Counted from the stretch's first letter, positions 34,120-46,339 are shown. The stretch is DNA of 64,000 nucleotides from Cristatella mucedo (GCA_009760855.2 WPIO01000132.1:64001-128000); one strand, 5' to 3'. Notes: generated from the letters alone by a model not told the origin. A program made the numbers and translations.

Positions 34120-35245
34120 TATTCTTTTTCTAGGCACTTTGCATATACGTCACCATACAACTGCAGGCACAAGTTGACCTGAGAGATGCAGGCCTCTTGG
34201 ATTGGTCTCTTCTCTTTATAAAGACCACCTGAAGCAGCTTACAACTATTGGACTTATATCTATGAAATCAACAGCTATGCTTACATCTAATCGGTGACGA
34301 AGTGCATATCAAAACTAATCATGCTTCTTTTAAGCCACGATACTCAAAGGTACATATCTGATGTGGTTGTAAATCAGATGGCACCGATCAAGGGTTCTCA
34401 CTGATCCAGTCTCTGGGAGCTTACATAGCGGCATAAAGCGCTTCAGTGGTTAATCAAGTATTCTCAGGCGATGAAAGCTAAGTTGTATTCCGTGTCCTTA
34501 TAAAATCTAATTACTATGGCTGTCACGTCTCCAGCTAGTTGCCTGCATTTCAACTAGGTAGTGCTTCAGGAGGCTTTTTTTTCTTCTGTGCACGGAATAA
34601 ATGCCACTCAGACAGTATTTCATATTAAAGCAAGAAATAATCTGTTTATGCATCCACGTCATCCCTTAAGTTAAATATTTATTTGTTGTCTCAAGAATTT
34701 ATGACTGTTCTGGAAAGTCTCCATTTTTCTTGAAAAATTGTATACATTCCAATCTTGATGATACTGCGAAGAATGCTGTTTCATTTGTTTTAGGTACATC
34801 ATTTCGAAGATCATTTCTTTCAATTCACCGAGTTGCCATGGTTATGACTATCAAGACGTGTAAGCGGGTTACCCCCAAACTTTTTTACTTCAAATTCTTC
34901 GGTCGTTCAATTATTGGCAATATACAATGGCATAAGCGCAACACAAAGCTGACCTTCAATGCCTCACTTATTAAAGATCTCATTCAAAATTGTTTCAGCT
35001 GGTCGTCACAAGACTCATTTGAAAATGCTTGCTTGTGATGAAATCTTGGATTTATTTAAATTATCTTGCTATATCGCTTTTTCATATCTTTCAAGCAGCC
35101 TTGAAGAGATTTGTCAATGAAAAGCTTTTGGAGTGCACGGAAAAGTGCGTCTTCACTAAAAAATGAATTAGTTATTAAATAAAAATATTACAACTAATAA
35201 TAAAAACTTCATAAATAATCTTAAGAGAACTAAAAATTCCGAGGC
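34120..35245. other. No gene recognised
   Basis: AT-rich. A 102-codon ORF at 34,730-35,038 (+) has no recognised domain and is probably chance. Confidence 0.45.
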
Positions 35246-35249
35246 ATTT

Positions 35250-36300
35250 TACTAGGGATGCAGAAAACGCACTTCAATTTGATAAAGATAACATGGACTA
35301 GGCTGCATTCGTATAGGTTTTTCAGACGAAGACAACGAAAGGAAGCAAAGCAGCGTGAGTGCTAGAATCTTGAACTCTTTACGCTGCTTGAGGTGGGAGT
35401 CAGCTCTAGCAGTTGATCAGCTGTATAAACCAGCCTAGCTGCAGGGTTTTGAGCAAACTGTCAGCCTCTATTTAAACTGGCAGAAAAGCGTGTACTTAGC
35501 TATGGAATATCACAAATGCACGGAACGACGGGCTGTAGTAGGTTTATCTAAGCAAGTGAGAATTTTAGACATATTACATAGATGAAAGCAGGCAGACTTG
35601 ACAGCTGAGTTAGTTTTATCTAGTGAAAGCTCTTGTTGGATCTGGACGCCGATGTTGCGTGCAAACGCTGTGGGAGATTTAATGGATGAGCTGATTTCGA
35701 GGTTACGCTTTAGAGTTTCGCAGCGACACTAGATTTGCCCAATATTATACCGGTCTTCCCAGTTTCATCTGTGAAAGTTCACTGTCATCCAAGTTCGGGC
35801 ATCAAGAATATATTGTGCAGGAAATTTGAGAGAGTTGTACATGCTGTAAGTTGGAAAGGGGTCAGCACACAAATAAAGCTGAGTATGATCTATATAGGAA
35901 AGCGTAGATTTTGTTAAGTTATTACATCAAGAAAAAAGATAGAGAGCACGAATTGTGAAAAACGTGCTGGCCTACAACAGTTGACTTTGCAATTCTGTTC
36001 TTCACTGGCTCACTGGACGACGAAAATTTGTTAAAATTTACTTTCCGATATTTCCTGCTGACATAGGACCTAACTATTGTGATGCGGTGACAGCCATGCT
36101 CCAGTGGGACGGCATGCACTTAAGAAGGACTTGGGGTAAAACGGACTTGAAAATCTGCTGAGAGATATAACATTAAATGCAGGAAGAGTCTTTAAGTCAG
36201 CATTCCTGAGGAGATTGTCGTACACTACCAGCAGTGCAGGCTGAGTGGAATGACCGTATTTAGGTAGCACCATTGCAGTGACACATTTTTTCTGAGCGTG
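35250..36300 (-). mobile_element. Decayed LINE reverse-transcriptase region, L2/CR1-type, reversed
   Basis: Minus-strand frames contain GHSTQPALLVVYDNLLRNAD (about 36,200-36,260), ARNIGVQIQQELSLDKT followed by NSAVKSA (about 35,590-35,680), and QFAQNPAARLVYT (about 35,425-35,465). These match, in the right order, the HSTETALL, RNLGVIFD and LQNSAARL landmarks of non-LTR reverse transcriptases. Stops and frameshifts throughout. Confidence 0.7.
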
Positions 36301-36309
36301 ACGAATACA

Positions 36310-37190
36310 TTTTTAAATAATCACAATCGAGGAGAGTAATTGACTCGGAAACTTAGGAAGTTCAGCACGACTCAAAAGCATTGATCATTAGATCCTATTA
36401 AAGGGACTGAGAAAAGGTCAATCTGACGAACATATTTGATCATAGATTTATATCGGATATGTCGGAGTCTTCAAGAAGTACCGTCACTCAAGTTAAAGTT
36501 TTAATTTTAGTTAGTTGAGAGACACATGATGCATAAATTTCATCCTTACAGAGGCAAAGCCCTACGGTCCATGTTGATCTTATATAAAGCTCACGGCCCA
36601 AATTTACTTTCATTTAAGGCTCGAGTGTTCTTGTTGGCGTTGCGTGTTCGTTGATGAGATGTTAATCAACACATAGTCAGGGTATGACTTTATTTCGCCA
36701 ACGTGAGAGAGAGCGAGAGAGCGATACAGAGAGACAGAGTGAAGAGGTCCGGTCAGGCCGACCAGCAGACATAGAAGTGTACGTCCGCTTAGCACAGGCG
36801 AAGGGAGGGAAGTGGCTTTTGTCTGCCACCACATGACGGATGTGGGTTCAGGCGTGTCTGACCTCGAGTCAGATTGATCTCACAGCTGGCAAGTAATGGG
36901 AAAACCAGTGGTTGCTACATTCTTGCTGGCTGTCGTAAGATGTTCACTCATTCAATCCTCTTCCGACGAGACTAATTTCTCTCTCTAATTTGATAAAAAA
37001 TGAACCTCAGGTGTCAAGACCAAATACTTAGCAACGCATGTGAAAGAGTGCTTGGACTTTCAAGGACCAGACACAATAAATTATTAAACCAAACCCCAAA
37101 ATCGGGATTATGTGCATAAATAACACTCCTGAGGATAGTGGTTGATTCAGCATCGGCATGCACCAATTAGAGAGCACTTGCGATGCATTT
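36310..37190. other. No gene recognised
   Basis: No recognisable coding region. A short GAGAGAGCGAGAG run lies near 36,703. Confidence 0.5.
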
Positions 37191-37194
37191 TATA

Positions 37195-37300
37195 TCGTAA
37201 GACATGAGTCGTAGTGTATAACTTGCAGCAAATGTAAAGTGCCTAGAAAGAGATTGAGTTCTCTGAGGACGTTTAATCAAGTGCATTATTATTATTATAA
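37195..37300 (+). mobile_element. LINE family 1 terminal fragment
   Basis: Only about the last 100 bases: 'GCAGCAAATGTAAAGTGCCT', hairpin, 'TTTAATCAAGTGCATTATT'. Confidence 0.8.
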
Positions 37301-37309
37301 TGAATTTAT

Positions 37310-38285
37310 CAATGCCGTTCTTGAAATTGCATGAAGAGCCTAGCGCTTAAAGTGTCGCGATGCAGTCTGCAAACGTACTTTATCCAAACCTCTGACTAAG
37401 ACACAATAAATTGCGTAACATCTAAGTTACGTGAGGTTTTAAATACAATCTTTCTTTGAGGTTAGTGATATGTTAGCCATTTTTAGGGAACAGTTTTTCG
37501 TTTTCATTTCAGATTCTGTCATCGAATGTATGTATGCATGCATTGTAATATTCATGTAGTGGCAAATACAGCAAATGATGCTTGATCAAGCATCGAATCA
37601 GTGTCAAGGTCGCCAGCCTCGCTTTAAGCTACCGTGCGTACCTATCCGGCATTCTTGCTCCTCTAGCCATCGCGCTCTCACGCCATCCGCTCATCAAAAT
37701 CTAGCCAATTCACCGTTCCTCGCACTAAATGGATTTTTTGATGATCAGAAATTCGGTTCATATGTAGCAAATGTTTGCTACGAGCTTCCGGTTACGGTCG
37801 CTAATTGCAATAGCCTCTCTTCCGTTTGGTTTGACCTGGAGATTCATCTGCTCCGGTCAGATTTCCCGTGGTCCAAGTGAACTTGTCCTTTTTATTTAAT
37901 GAATGCTCTGCTTGCGTACTTGCGCATGATTAGGTTATTTTAATAGCCCTATTTTATTAGATTATACTGAAAGGGGCGGTGTCGTCGTGCATGCTTTTAG
38001 TTCGCTTTCGTATGCGTGATGGTTACTTTAGCAAGCTGGACACCTTGCAGCATGCCACTTACCATCGGGTACCGCTTTATTTGCAGCCATTTTTGAAGCA
38101 CTTGTAAAAAGATTATTTTTTCTCAGGGAACTATACTAGTGAGCTATCATTATAATACTATAATCAATATTCAATGAAAAGGGAAGCACCTTGCCCAAGT
38201 AATCATGCAGAAGCAACCGCTAAGCAAGCACATGAGAAGCACGAAAACGCTCATTAGGAGACACCCGCGGTCGCTGGCCCGTAGG
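37310..38285. other. No gene recognised
   Basis: A 101-codon ORF at 37,575-37,880 (+) has no recognisable motif. Confidence 0.45.
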
Positions 38286-38293
38286 ACCTGGAG

Positions 38294-38493
38294 CAGCGGT
38301 TCTCAATCTGTGCGTCGAACGACCCCTTTATGGGTCGAACGACCCGTACAACATTTCACAGGGGTCACCAAAGACCATCAAAAAACATGAATTTCCGCAT
38401 TTTGCACACGATAACTTTATGGTTGGGGGTAGCCACAACACGAGGAGGAGCTGTATTAAAGGGTCGCGGCACTAGGAAGGTTAAGAACCACTG
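38294..38493. mobile_element. Second SPIN-like hAT miniature transposon
   Basis: 200 bp with CAGCGGTTCTCAATCT at one end and the inverse of CAGTGGTTCTTAACCT at the other. It shares 'ACAGGGGTCACCAAAGACCA' and 'TATTAAAGGGTCGCGGCACT' blocks with the copy at 30,040. Flanks ACCTGGAG / ACCTAGCA match at five of eight positions. A short internal duplication of 'GGTCGAACGACCC' is present. Confidence 0.75.
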
Positions 38494-38499
38494 ACCTAG

Positions 38500-38878
38500 C
38501 AAATAACGCGCACCAAATCGTTTACGTGCAATAAAAACGCTCGGTAAAAAGACATCGTCATTGTCGTGCCGCATCCTTGGTCGCAGCATAAAACATTTGG
38601 TGACACAAGTATGCATGAGTAAAATTCACTCTGAAAGAGCGAAAGCTGAGAAAAAACGTGCGCTTGTTGCTTGTTTCTTAATGCTAATATTGAATACAAC
38701 ATTATGGGATTTCAGTTTCAAGCTTTGGGATAAAATGAGCGTTAACTGAGTATGGACGCTGGCGAGAAAATGTGAATGGACGATTCTGAGTAGATGTATC
38801 GTTTATGGGTTGCAGCAAAGCTTGGTTGTAAGAAATTCCTTGCATGCCAGTAGATTCCAATCAAAAGAAGGATGCAGA
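38500..38878. other. No gene recognised
   Basis: Chance ORFs only. Confidence 0.5.
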
Positions 38879-38881
38879 ACT

Positions 38882-39235
38882 GTAATGTATCTCCGTCTGT
38901 AACTTCACAAAGTCATAAAGACCAGGTGGGTGTTACGCAGGAGAGTTTTGCATAGCGAACTCACAGCCTCAGTGACTTTCGGTACGCATTCGGTAGCTAA
39001 CAGACTTCGTCTAACGCAACAAAGAGAAAGTGGGAAGCATAGAAGAGTCAGGAGAGCAGTTGAGGTAGTGAGTAACATAGAAGTAGCAGCTCGGGACCGC
39101 TGAAAAGGATGAGCCATAGTCGGCAGTTGGAAAGTAGTCGTCGTTGCGTAAGAACTATGAAAGCAAATTCCATAGTCCAAGACCTGCAGAGCTAAAGCTC
39201 CTGTCGCAAACGGTCTTTAAGCGAGAGAAGTAAAA
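38882..39235 (-). mobile_element. LINE family 2 3' end, reversed
   Basis: Closely matches 30,545-30,905 from 'GTAATGTATCTCCGTCTGTA' to the coding end. A family-level repeat with moderate divergence between copies. Confidence 0.82.
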
Positions 39236-39437
39236 CATTATACACCGGATCGAACACGCCCGTGATTATAAATAAAAAGTGGAATAAAAAATTGTATTCG
39301 CGGCTCTTAAAAAAGAAATTCTCTCCTCAGCAATCGAGAATTTTTGGTAACGTACGGTACCGCATCTTTGATAAAGATTAATACTAAAAGAAAAAGCTGC
39401 TGTAGCTGTCAATGACTAGAGGCAGCTGTGCGATAGA

Positions 39438-39439
39438 TG

Positions 39440-39516
<77 letters not shown>
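39438..39516. repeat. (CAG)n microsatellite
   Basis: 26 uninterrupted CAG triplets. Poly-Ser/Ala/Leu ORFs over it are artefacts. Confidence 0.96.
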
Positions 39517-39518
<2 letters not shown>

Positions 39519-39639
39519 GATGCAGAAACATGTTTTCTGCCTGTCTCTACAACACTTGTCGTCTGCCCTCACGTTCAGCCCGACCTCAAGCAATTGCTTT
39601 CTTACAGCTGCATCAAGTTGCAACGGTATATCATTTGTT

Positions 39640-39790
39640 TGTATAGCGCTCTTAGAGAGGGTAATCTCAAATCGGGCGCTTCACGTAAGCCACGAGGCTC
39701 GAGCCCACGGACTCGGCCAGAACTTGATCAGGGCGACCACCTTAACCACTTGCGTGTAGAAAGCGCATCAATTAAAAATGAGGCGACTGA
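39640..39790 (-). mobile_element. SINE-B copy, reversed
   Basis: 'TAGAGAGGGTAATCTCAAATCGGGCGCTTC' then 'GAGGCTCGAGCCCACGGACTCGG'. Confidence 0.65.
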
Positions 39791-39794
39791 GGAC

Positions 39795-40080
39795 GTGCCT
39801 CAGTTAAAATGCCACAGCAACCGGCTCGATGTCATAAAGGCGCGCAGTTTTCGGAGCCCTCGGAGTAGTCAAGAAACTCGCCAACAAAAATATCTCCCAA
39901 GCTTTGTCGATATAAATACAGAGCCAAATGCAAATATAACGGTTATTAGCTTTTGTTCTCATTTCTTAAAGTAGGGAGATATTGGGACGTTGGTCAAGAG
40001 TGAGTTTCAGACTTTTGGAGCAGCGAACTGAAGGCTTCACAGGATCTGCACTTCGTTAGTGACAGCGCCAAACGAGTTAA
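39795..40080. other. No gene recognised
   Basis: Unassigned sequence between a SINE-B copy and a decayed LINE. Confidence 0.5.
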
Positions 40081-40084
40081 CTCA

Positions 40085-40590
40085 GAGGAGTGGGGGTGGT
40101 ACGATGCGAAGCCTTATTAGGTAGCACTCCGGATGGGTTAGCCGGACCCAGAGAATAGAGGAGCAAAATAGAGTGAAAGAACTATGAACTATGAATTCAA
40201 AACGCTTCCTTGCTAGATAATGCAGGTCCGTGTGAAGTTGTGCAAAATTGTTATTGCGACGTTTAACACAGATGACCTTGCAGCAGAGGTTTGCATTGAC
40301 TGTACACGTCATATTAGCCAGACAGAAGGCTTGAAAGAAGAGTAAGTTACCGAAAAATTGCGTGGATCAGTTTGTATGTAGTATCCTTAATTAAGCATGC
40401 TAGAATTTTGCAGCGTTACTCTGCTGAGAGTGCGTAGACTCAATTGTAGAGCTGCTGAGCATTTAGAGATAGCTCGTCTAGTTGGAAGTACTTAAGAGAA
40501 GACCTAAAGTGTGGTCATTTTATACTCGAAAGGTATGTTCCAGATTTGAATCTTTCTAACTTGAGTAGAGGATATAGCGGCAAGTAGTGT
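40085..40590 (-). mobile_element. Decayed LINE fragment, reversed
   Basis: The minus-strand frame ends LIRLRIVPPPLL after LHYLARKRFEF. This corresponds to the HWLPVKxRIxFK...RIVPPAF segment of the LINE copy at 62,565-62,891. Confidence 0.5.
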
Positions 40591-40934
40591 CGCGCACGTC
40601 AATGCGACGTTTAAAGGAACCCCTGCGGCAAGAACTCTACGTTCTGCGCTGTTGAAAGTATGCAGTTTCGACCCAGCGGAGGCAGTGAATAGTGGCCGCG
40701 ATCTCGCCGCGATGTCATCAGTTCCTTAGCAAGCCACGAAAATCTGAAGGAAAATCAGTAAATTTTGGGCTATCGGGAAAAATAGCGAGACCCTTGTGGA
40801 CATTTACTTTATTCTTATGGTAAGTGATAAGGATTATCGGAGGACCATTTTCTATTGCACCTGGCCTTCTCCAATTCTTCTGGTTTGTGCGCTCAATTTC
40901 ATGCGCGTTCTCAGGTAAACGATAGTGGTAAAAA

Positions 40935-41310
40935 TAATGACACATTTCTTTAGTGTCCTCAGATAACTTAGTATCTTTAAAAGCGCTTTAGATATGCTAT
41001 AGAGGAAGTATAATCGATTGGTTGGTGGCAAAATCCCCATGTCGACGTGCATAACGTGGTTAAAGGTAACATAAACATTCAGCATGCGCAGCGTCGGCAC
41101 GCATAAGAAAGCAAAGGAAAACTCATGAGAGCCCACCAATTTCAGTGAGAAAAAATTGCGTTTTTTTCTTTTTTTCTTAAACTTCGTCAAGTCTGGAGAT
41201 ATCGTAGCATCAGTCGGGAGAGAGTCCCGGACTTTGCGAGCGAAATAACTAAGGGCGCGGTCTCTAATGGATTTGAGGTTCACCCGAGATGTAGTTTCAA
41301 AAGAAATGGC
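40935..41310 (-). mobile_element. LINE family 1 3' end, reversed
   Basis: Starts 'TTAGTGTCCTCAGATAACTTAG', then a 3' UTR with GCATGC elements, then the terminal coding part. No (AAT)n remains. Confidence 0.75.
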
Positions 41311-41319
41311 CGCGAAAAT

Positions 41320-42100
41320 CTCTGTCGCAGTGAGTGGCCCTTCAATTTCCAACCGCGATAAACCTACCATTGGTAGAAAAAAACCAAGGCGAAGCTGCGG
41401 TTTCGAGTCACTATATTAGAAAATAGCGTTTTGTTTGTGTCAACCATATTTCCTACAAAATTTCGCTTGTGCGTTCAAATGGAAATGTCCTCCAAGGGTC
41501 AAAATAGTGAATTGCTTGGAACTTTTGAATTGCGACCACAAGCTAATTAAAAAAAACTGCAGAATTCTGCTTTTTTTTAGTTACAGATAGCTTGTTTTCT
41601 TAATTTCACTCAGAAATTCGATGCAATCGTGAACCCATGTTTTAATGCAAATTTCCTTCAGCAGCACGGCTCAACCAGCGTCCGGGAACTTTCCAATTCC
41701 GCCGCGAAGCTCAAGTGAGACGGGTCCACATTTACAGACGGCACTGGTTTGGATTTAGTAAAAAAGTCGTGACTCAATTGCGTCTACATTTCGCAAACGG
41801 CCTCCAGTGATTGATCCCAGCCGGTGAAGGGGCACTTTCGAAACTGCGATTACAATATCAATTCTGAAATTAACCTCCGTAAATTGAATTATGAATTAAC
41901 CTCCATAATAATAATAATAATAATTCCATGAATTAACCTCCATAAAGCTACATTTTAAATTTGAATCGCAAACACGGTTTCCGATTAGGGCACAAAACTG
42001 TTCTAATTGTATGATCTATCTTATGCAAACGGCCTTTAGCGTGCCGGCACAGGCGGCGGCTTGGCGTGCTCGACGTTTCACGCTACTAAAATGAAAAGAA
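41320..42100. other. No gene recognised; duplicated 17-mer around an (ATA)n tract
   Basis: ATGAATTAACCTCCATA occurs at 41,891-41,907 and again at 41,928-41,944, separated by 20 bases of (ATA)n plus TTCC. Otherwise unassigned. Confidence 0.6.
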
Positions 42101-42104
42101 GAAA

Positions 42105-42255
42105 AAAGTTACCGATTCAACAGCCTCGTCTATATACCAGCTGATGGGCCTGAACGCGGCCATCCCTACTGCTTGCGTCAGGCCACAAGGAATCGCCCAC
42201 TGCCGAACTCAAACCCACAAATAGGGTCGTGGAGAGGAGAAACCTGGTGGTACAA
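42105..42255 (-). mobile_element. Diverged SINE-A-like copy, reversed
   Basis: 'GATTCAACAGCCTCGTCTATATACC' followed by 'GGAATCGCCCACTGCCGAACTCAAACCCAC' keeps the order of the SINE-A tail and B box, with many changes. Confidence 0.5.
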
Positions 42256-42259
42256 AGCG

Positions 42260-43725
42260 AGTATGCTAATTCTTGTGCTTAGACCCAGAGTCACTTGCTC
42301 CTTACACGAAAAGAGACCATTGGCAGATCCTGAACTATTAGCGATTGCGGCAGTGTGTCAAAAGAGTTATTCCAAAACTTTGCGCGACTCCGCTTGCGGG
42401 CGCAATAACTCGATCGTACATAGTTACGAACTTGAAAAGAAATGCACGAACGGTTAATTTGACCTCTCAGTCACCATTCTCATTGGAGGGACGCGATCAG
42501 CCGCAGCGATTGCTCAAGTAAGCGTTCGATCGCTGCTGTGGTCCCCGATCGCCAAAGTAGCAAGGCTCCCGGCGATGACAACTGAAATCGTGCCGCGTAT
42601 GCTGTGCGGTGATACTCGGTACGTGGTACAACGCGCGCTTCGAAGTTTGCAATTTCACTCCTCCAGAAACAGTTTCTGTGCTCCAATTTCACTCCTCCAG
42701 CATCAGCTTCTGTGCTCGCTCGCTCGTTTCGGCGCGCGTGCTTCTTTTTGGCTTGCTGGCGGCCGCCGGGTGCCCAAAACCTTACGCACAGTCAAAGGAC
42801 ACGACGACAATGACGAGATCCGGTTGATGCTTGCTCTGAGTACGCAAACAAGCCGGAAGTGTTCATATTGACCGGCGAGGTACAAGCTCCTTTGGAAATC
42901 ATATAGAGCTTCAAGTCGACGTACACTGCCCTCTGATGTGCCGAACAAGAGTCTTAGTTAACTCGTGGGCTGTTGTCCCTACCGCGCCTTTATCCCTTTC
43001 GTGATCTTCACGTTGCCTTTCTGGTACCGCCACTTAACAGGCTAAATATTTTCGGGTTCTATTAGTTTCTTGTCGCGTTGAGTAAGTCTTACTGGCAAGC
43101 GTGAACGATTGGCGTTATTGAAGAATGCAGCGCGCTGTCGTAGTCTGAGCCAATGACCGAGGCCATCGCGTCGCATCGTGGAAAAACAGCGACTGCAAAC
43201 CTTGACACAAATCAGAACATGTCGTGTTCTTTGAGTCACCAAGGAAAAGTAGTAGTTGGCCAAAAAAACTATCGGATTAGTTCCCCTTTCAGGGATGAGG
43301 CTGTGCTGTTTTGCCAGATGAGCGGCGGCAAGATAGCATCCCGACCGAGGCTGCAAGTCTTTTTCAACCCCTACACGAGTCCAAACTCAACGACAGCAGT
43401 CTGTGTATGTCTATAATTATCCTCACGCTTAAGACGTCGGCGGCGAAGGTCTTTCCTAAAAATATGCTTGCGGCAGAGGACTCTTGCTCCGCTGTTGGAC
43501 AGAAGTGCCTCTTCAAAGCTCATTGTAAATCTCGCTCAGCAGCAACAGAACGTACCGACGTCGCGTGCAACGTTTACGCGCACTTCCCCGCCTGCAACGG
43601 CGGAGCCAGGCGTCATGTAACCCCTCCCGCTCTACAGCGGGGCAGCGATCTGGACCGCTCCCTATTCGTACGCGAACCCCACCCCCACGACCGTCGCCGA
43701 AGATATTATAATTATTAATTATTAT
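42260..43725. other. No gene recognised; 34-bp tandem duplication
   Basis: Two adjacent 34-bp copies lie at 42,651-42,684 and 42,685-42,718 (starting AATTTCACTCCTCCAG), differing at a few sites. A 135-codon ORF at 43,311-43,718 (+) has several cysteines in its second half but no family resemblance. Confidence 0.45.
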
Positions 43726-43739
43726 TATGTCCCGATTCC

Positions 43740-43905
43740 ACTCGACGAGTTCGACCGCCGAGTTCGTGCCGAATAAAACGCACTACGATTCGGCGCTGTA
43801 ATTCTTTATTAGGTGCGACTGTAGCCCCGTCTGCTAGAAAATCTTGCTGGTCTTGCTTCCCTGCATAGATATCTTGCAAGTCTAATGCCGCCAAGATGAA
43901 AATCC
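43740..43905 (+). mobile_element. Possible LTR-element relic, second copy
   Basis: 'GAGTTCGTGCCGAATAAAACG' and 'GCCGCCAAGATGAAA' blocks in the same order as at 29,325-29,455. Confidence 0.3.
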
Positions 43906-43909
43906 TGAT

Positions 43910-44675
43910 CTCCGCTGCTGACTTCCGCTGCTGACGTGCGATCGCAGCGATAGGCCAGCAGCGGCCGCAGAGATGCGCCTCAATTCTGCCCTCGATGCTT
44001 TGCGCTCAGTCACTTTGCGCCGCTCCGAACAGCGAGCTCACCCGCTTGTCACCTAGCATGGTGCCCAGCGTGGTGCACCTCAATGAATCTCGTGGAATGT
44101 CGCTGCGTTGCACAACAGCTTCAGAGCTAAGAGGTACCACAGCAGTATATGTTGCGATAGCGTACGGATCGGTGCAGCGAGACTGCACAATTGAGCTGTA
44201 GGCCGGAGCTGCCCGTGCGAACAAAACTGCCATAATCAGCACTGGGTGAAACCACGGCGATTGAAGACGACTGTGAGATCGTGAATAGCTCAAACTGGAA
44301 AAGGTGGAACTGCTGTTGCCAAGAATCATATGCCACGTTGACCGTACACAATATCACAGAAGATACTTTAGCGACAGCAATACGAAACTCAGTTGTACAT
44401 GTAATGGTCGAGGCTAGGGGTGGTTCGGCATCTCAACACCCGATTTTAGCGATAGTCCTGACGGCCTACTGCCTGAATGTATGAACTTGTCAGAGACCAC
44501 CGAGCGCCAGCTCATGATCGTGGCACGAAATATTTCGGAAGTGTGGGAGCAAACTTTTTCGCAAATGTAATACTCATTCGATAAAAAGCCCATATTATTC
44601 GGGTCTAAAATGCAATCTTGCTTTACGAGAATTATTAATTGAGGAACAAACTAACTCACACCAGCAATCATGGCA
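43910..44675. other. No gene assigned
   Basis: A 107-codon minus-strand frame (44,329-44,006) contains a hydrophobic segment (PVLIMAVLFARAAPAYSS) followed by cysteine-bearing sequence and a GCGG|GTGAGC donor-like site near 44,050. It could be an exon, but it is unrecognised. Confidence 0.35.
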
Positions 44676-44679
44676 GCAG

Positions 44680-44860
44680 TGAGACTTAATAATAATAACA
44701 ACACAGGTATATAGCTCCATCAGAGCATTGAATCTCTTTCTAGGCACTTTGCAGATGCTGTAAAGAAAGCGTGACCAAATGATTAGTGGTAACATTCGCA
44801 ATGCTATCAAACATAACATGATTAGAAGTGACCTTCACAGGGAAGCATGCAGATATGGTT
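44680..44860 (-). mobile_element. LINE family 1 3' end, reversed
   Basis: (AAT)n, 'GAATCTCTTTCTAGGCACTT', then the 3' UTR with ACATTCGC-type changes. Confidence 0.72.
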
Positions 44861-44869
44861 AGAAGATTT

Positions 44870-45235
44870 TATTTTTGTACTGCTCAAGAATGCCAAGTAT
44901 ACTCAAGTTTTCTTTGGGCACTATACATATGAATTATACTTTTTACGTTAGTTTCTTTGATCGCATGAAAAAAATCTCAGTTAATAGACAATGTCTAATT
45001 ATAAAGCCTCTTGGCACTCTATATTTTCTTGCCAAGTCATTAAAGCCTTCATTCACTTGCTGCCCTCCCTTCACTCTTAGGGCCACGGTCGTAGGCCTAA
45101 GGCCTACTTAGCTGACCGGGCCATTTACCAAGCCAGCTGTAGAATACTCGAGATGTAAAGCCCAACAAAGTGAGCCACAAACAAATTTCAGCCCTCTGAC
45201 AATTCAGCTTGATAGCTATGATTACTAAAGAGCTC
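44870..45235. other. No gene recognised
   Basis: AT-rich and unassigned. Confidence 0.5.
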
Positions 45236-45237
45236 AT

Positions 45238-45412
45238 AATATTTTTTTAGCTAATTCAGCAGCCTCATTTGCATAGCGGCAGAAGAGCCATAACGGCTGT
45301 CACCACCACTTGCAGTTGGAAATAAAGGATCACCCACTGCAAGATTTGAACCCGTAATTTTGGTCGTAAAAAGCGAGCACCTTACCTCATACTCCATCGC
45401 GGCCCATTAAAT
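45238..45412 (-). mobile_element. SINE-A copy, reversed
   Basis: 'TAGCTAATTCAGCAGCCTCATT' tail to 'TTGAACCCGTAATTTTGG' B box and head. Confidence 0.82.
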
Positions 45413-45461
45413 AATCCTATAATTAAAACTTTGTAGCTTGTGCTGCTGTAGGTTATATAAA

Positions 45462-45570
45462 TAAATACTAGCTGATTTAACCACCCCATTTGCATAGCCC
45501 GGATACACAGATTTGCTGCTCGACTACCGAGTAATCAGATGCAAGCCATTGCCCACACCCTCAACCACTT
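45462..45570 (-). mobile_element. SINE-A-like tail fragment, reversed
   Basis: 'ACTAGCTGATTTAACCACCCC' followed by weakly matching body. It lies about 50 bases after another SINE-A in the same orientation. Confidence 0.5.
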
Positions 45571-45574
45571 GACA

Positions 45575-46290
45575 TCGGGCGGCTGCTTGGAAAGACTGAT
45601 GCCTTGAAGGTAGCCGCTCGTTCATTGTCTTAGGTAGCCAGAATCAGCAATCTCTCACATTGCAGCACGAACAATTCTGGTAGAGAAAGAGGCCTGTCAC
45701 GCTCAGCACATACTTGGTACTCATATTACCAAGCATAGACAACAATGCACGGTTCGTCAGGTGCTTTATTTCAGGCAAGTTCCGCAGGCGATTAGGCTCA
45801 TCCAGCTGTCATCAATGTGGGTGATGTCAATGGATTCATCGCCAGGTTCATTTTAGAGGGTGCTTTCTTAAAGTACATATGCGGCTTGTGATGGCTATTT
45901 TTACCTGACATTGTTGGCTTTCGAGATAAATAATTAATTTCACGGGCTCTTAACTCTTGCAATGTATGTGGATTCTATACAAATTAGCTGTTCTTGTACG
46001 GTAAAGACTGCAAACAAATGCAGCCTCAGACATCGTATCGAACTCAACCAAGCTACGAATGAATGCGAAACGTAGCTCAGTTGACGGTGATTCAAGAGAC
46101 TGGACACAAGGGCACGAAACAGAGTTATAATGTTGAAGGTAACAGTGGGATGGTAGTTAAAAAGTCCAGGCTGGCTGAAATAGAAGTTTAGAGAATGAGT
46201 ATTCGAGAAAACAAATGTATGCACAAGCGCAGCGAGCATTAGAGGTCATCCTAAAAAATCATTGTCTATAAACTAGAACGATAGCGTAGC
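45575..46290. other. No gene recognised
   Basis: A 99-codon minus-strand ORF at 45,940-46,239 is unrecognised and of biased hydrophobic composition typical of AT-rich chance frames. Confidence 0.45.
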
Positions 46291-46291
46291 T

Positions 46292-46293
<2 letters not shown>

Positions 46294-46336
<43 letters not shown>
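46294..46336. repeat. (TA)n microsatellite
   Basis: About 21 TA dinucleotides. Confidence 0.95.

Positions 46337-46339
<3 letters not shown>

Noticed and set aside
43311-43718. Cysteine-bearing 135-codon ORF as a fourth secreted gene
   Set aside because: The cysteine spacing does not match the family, there is no signal peptide, and no C-x-C or CPxG motif is present.
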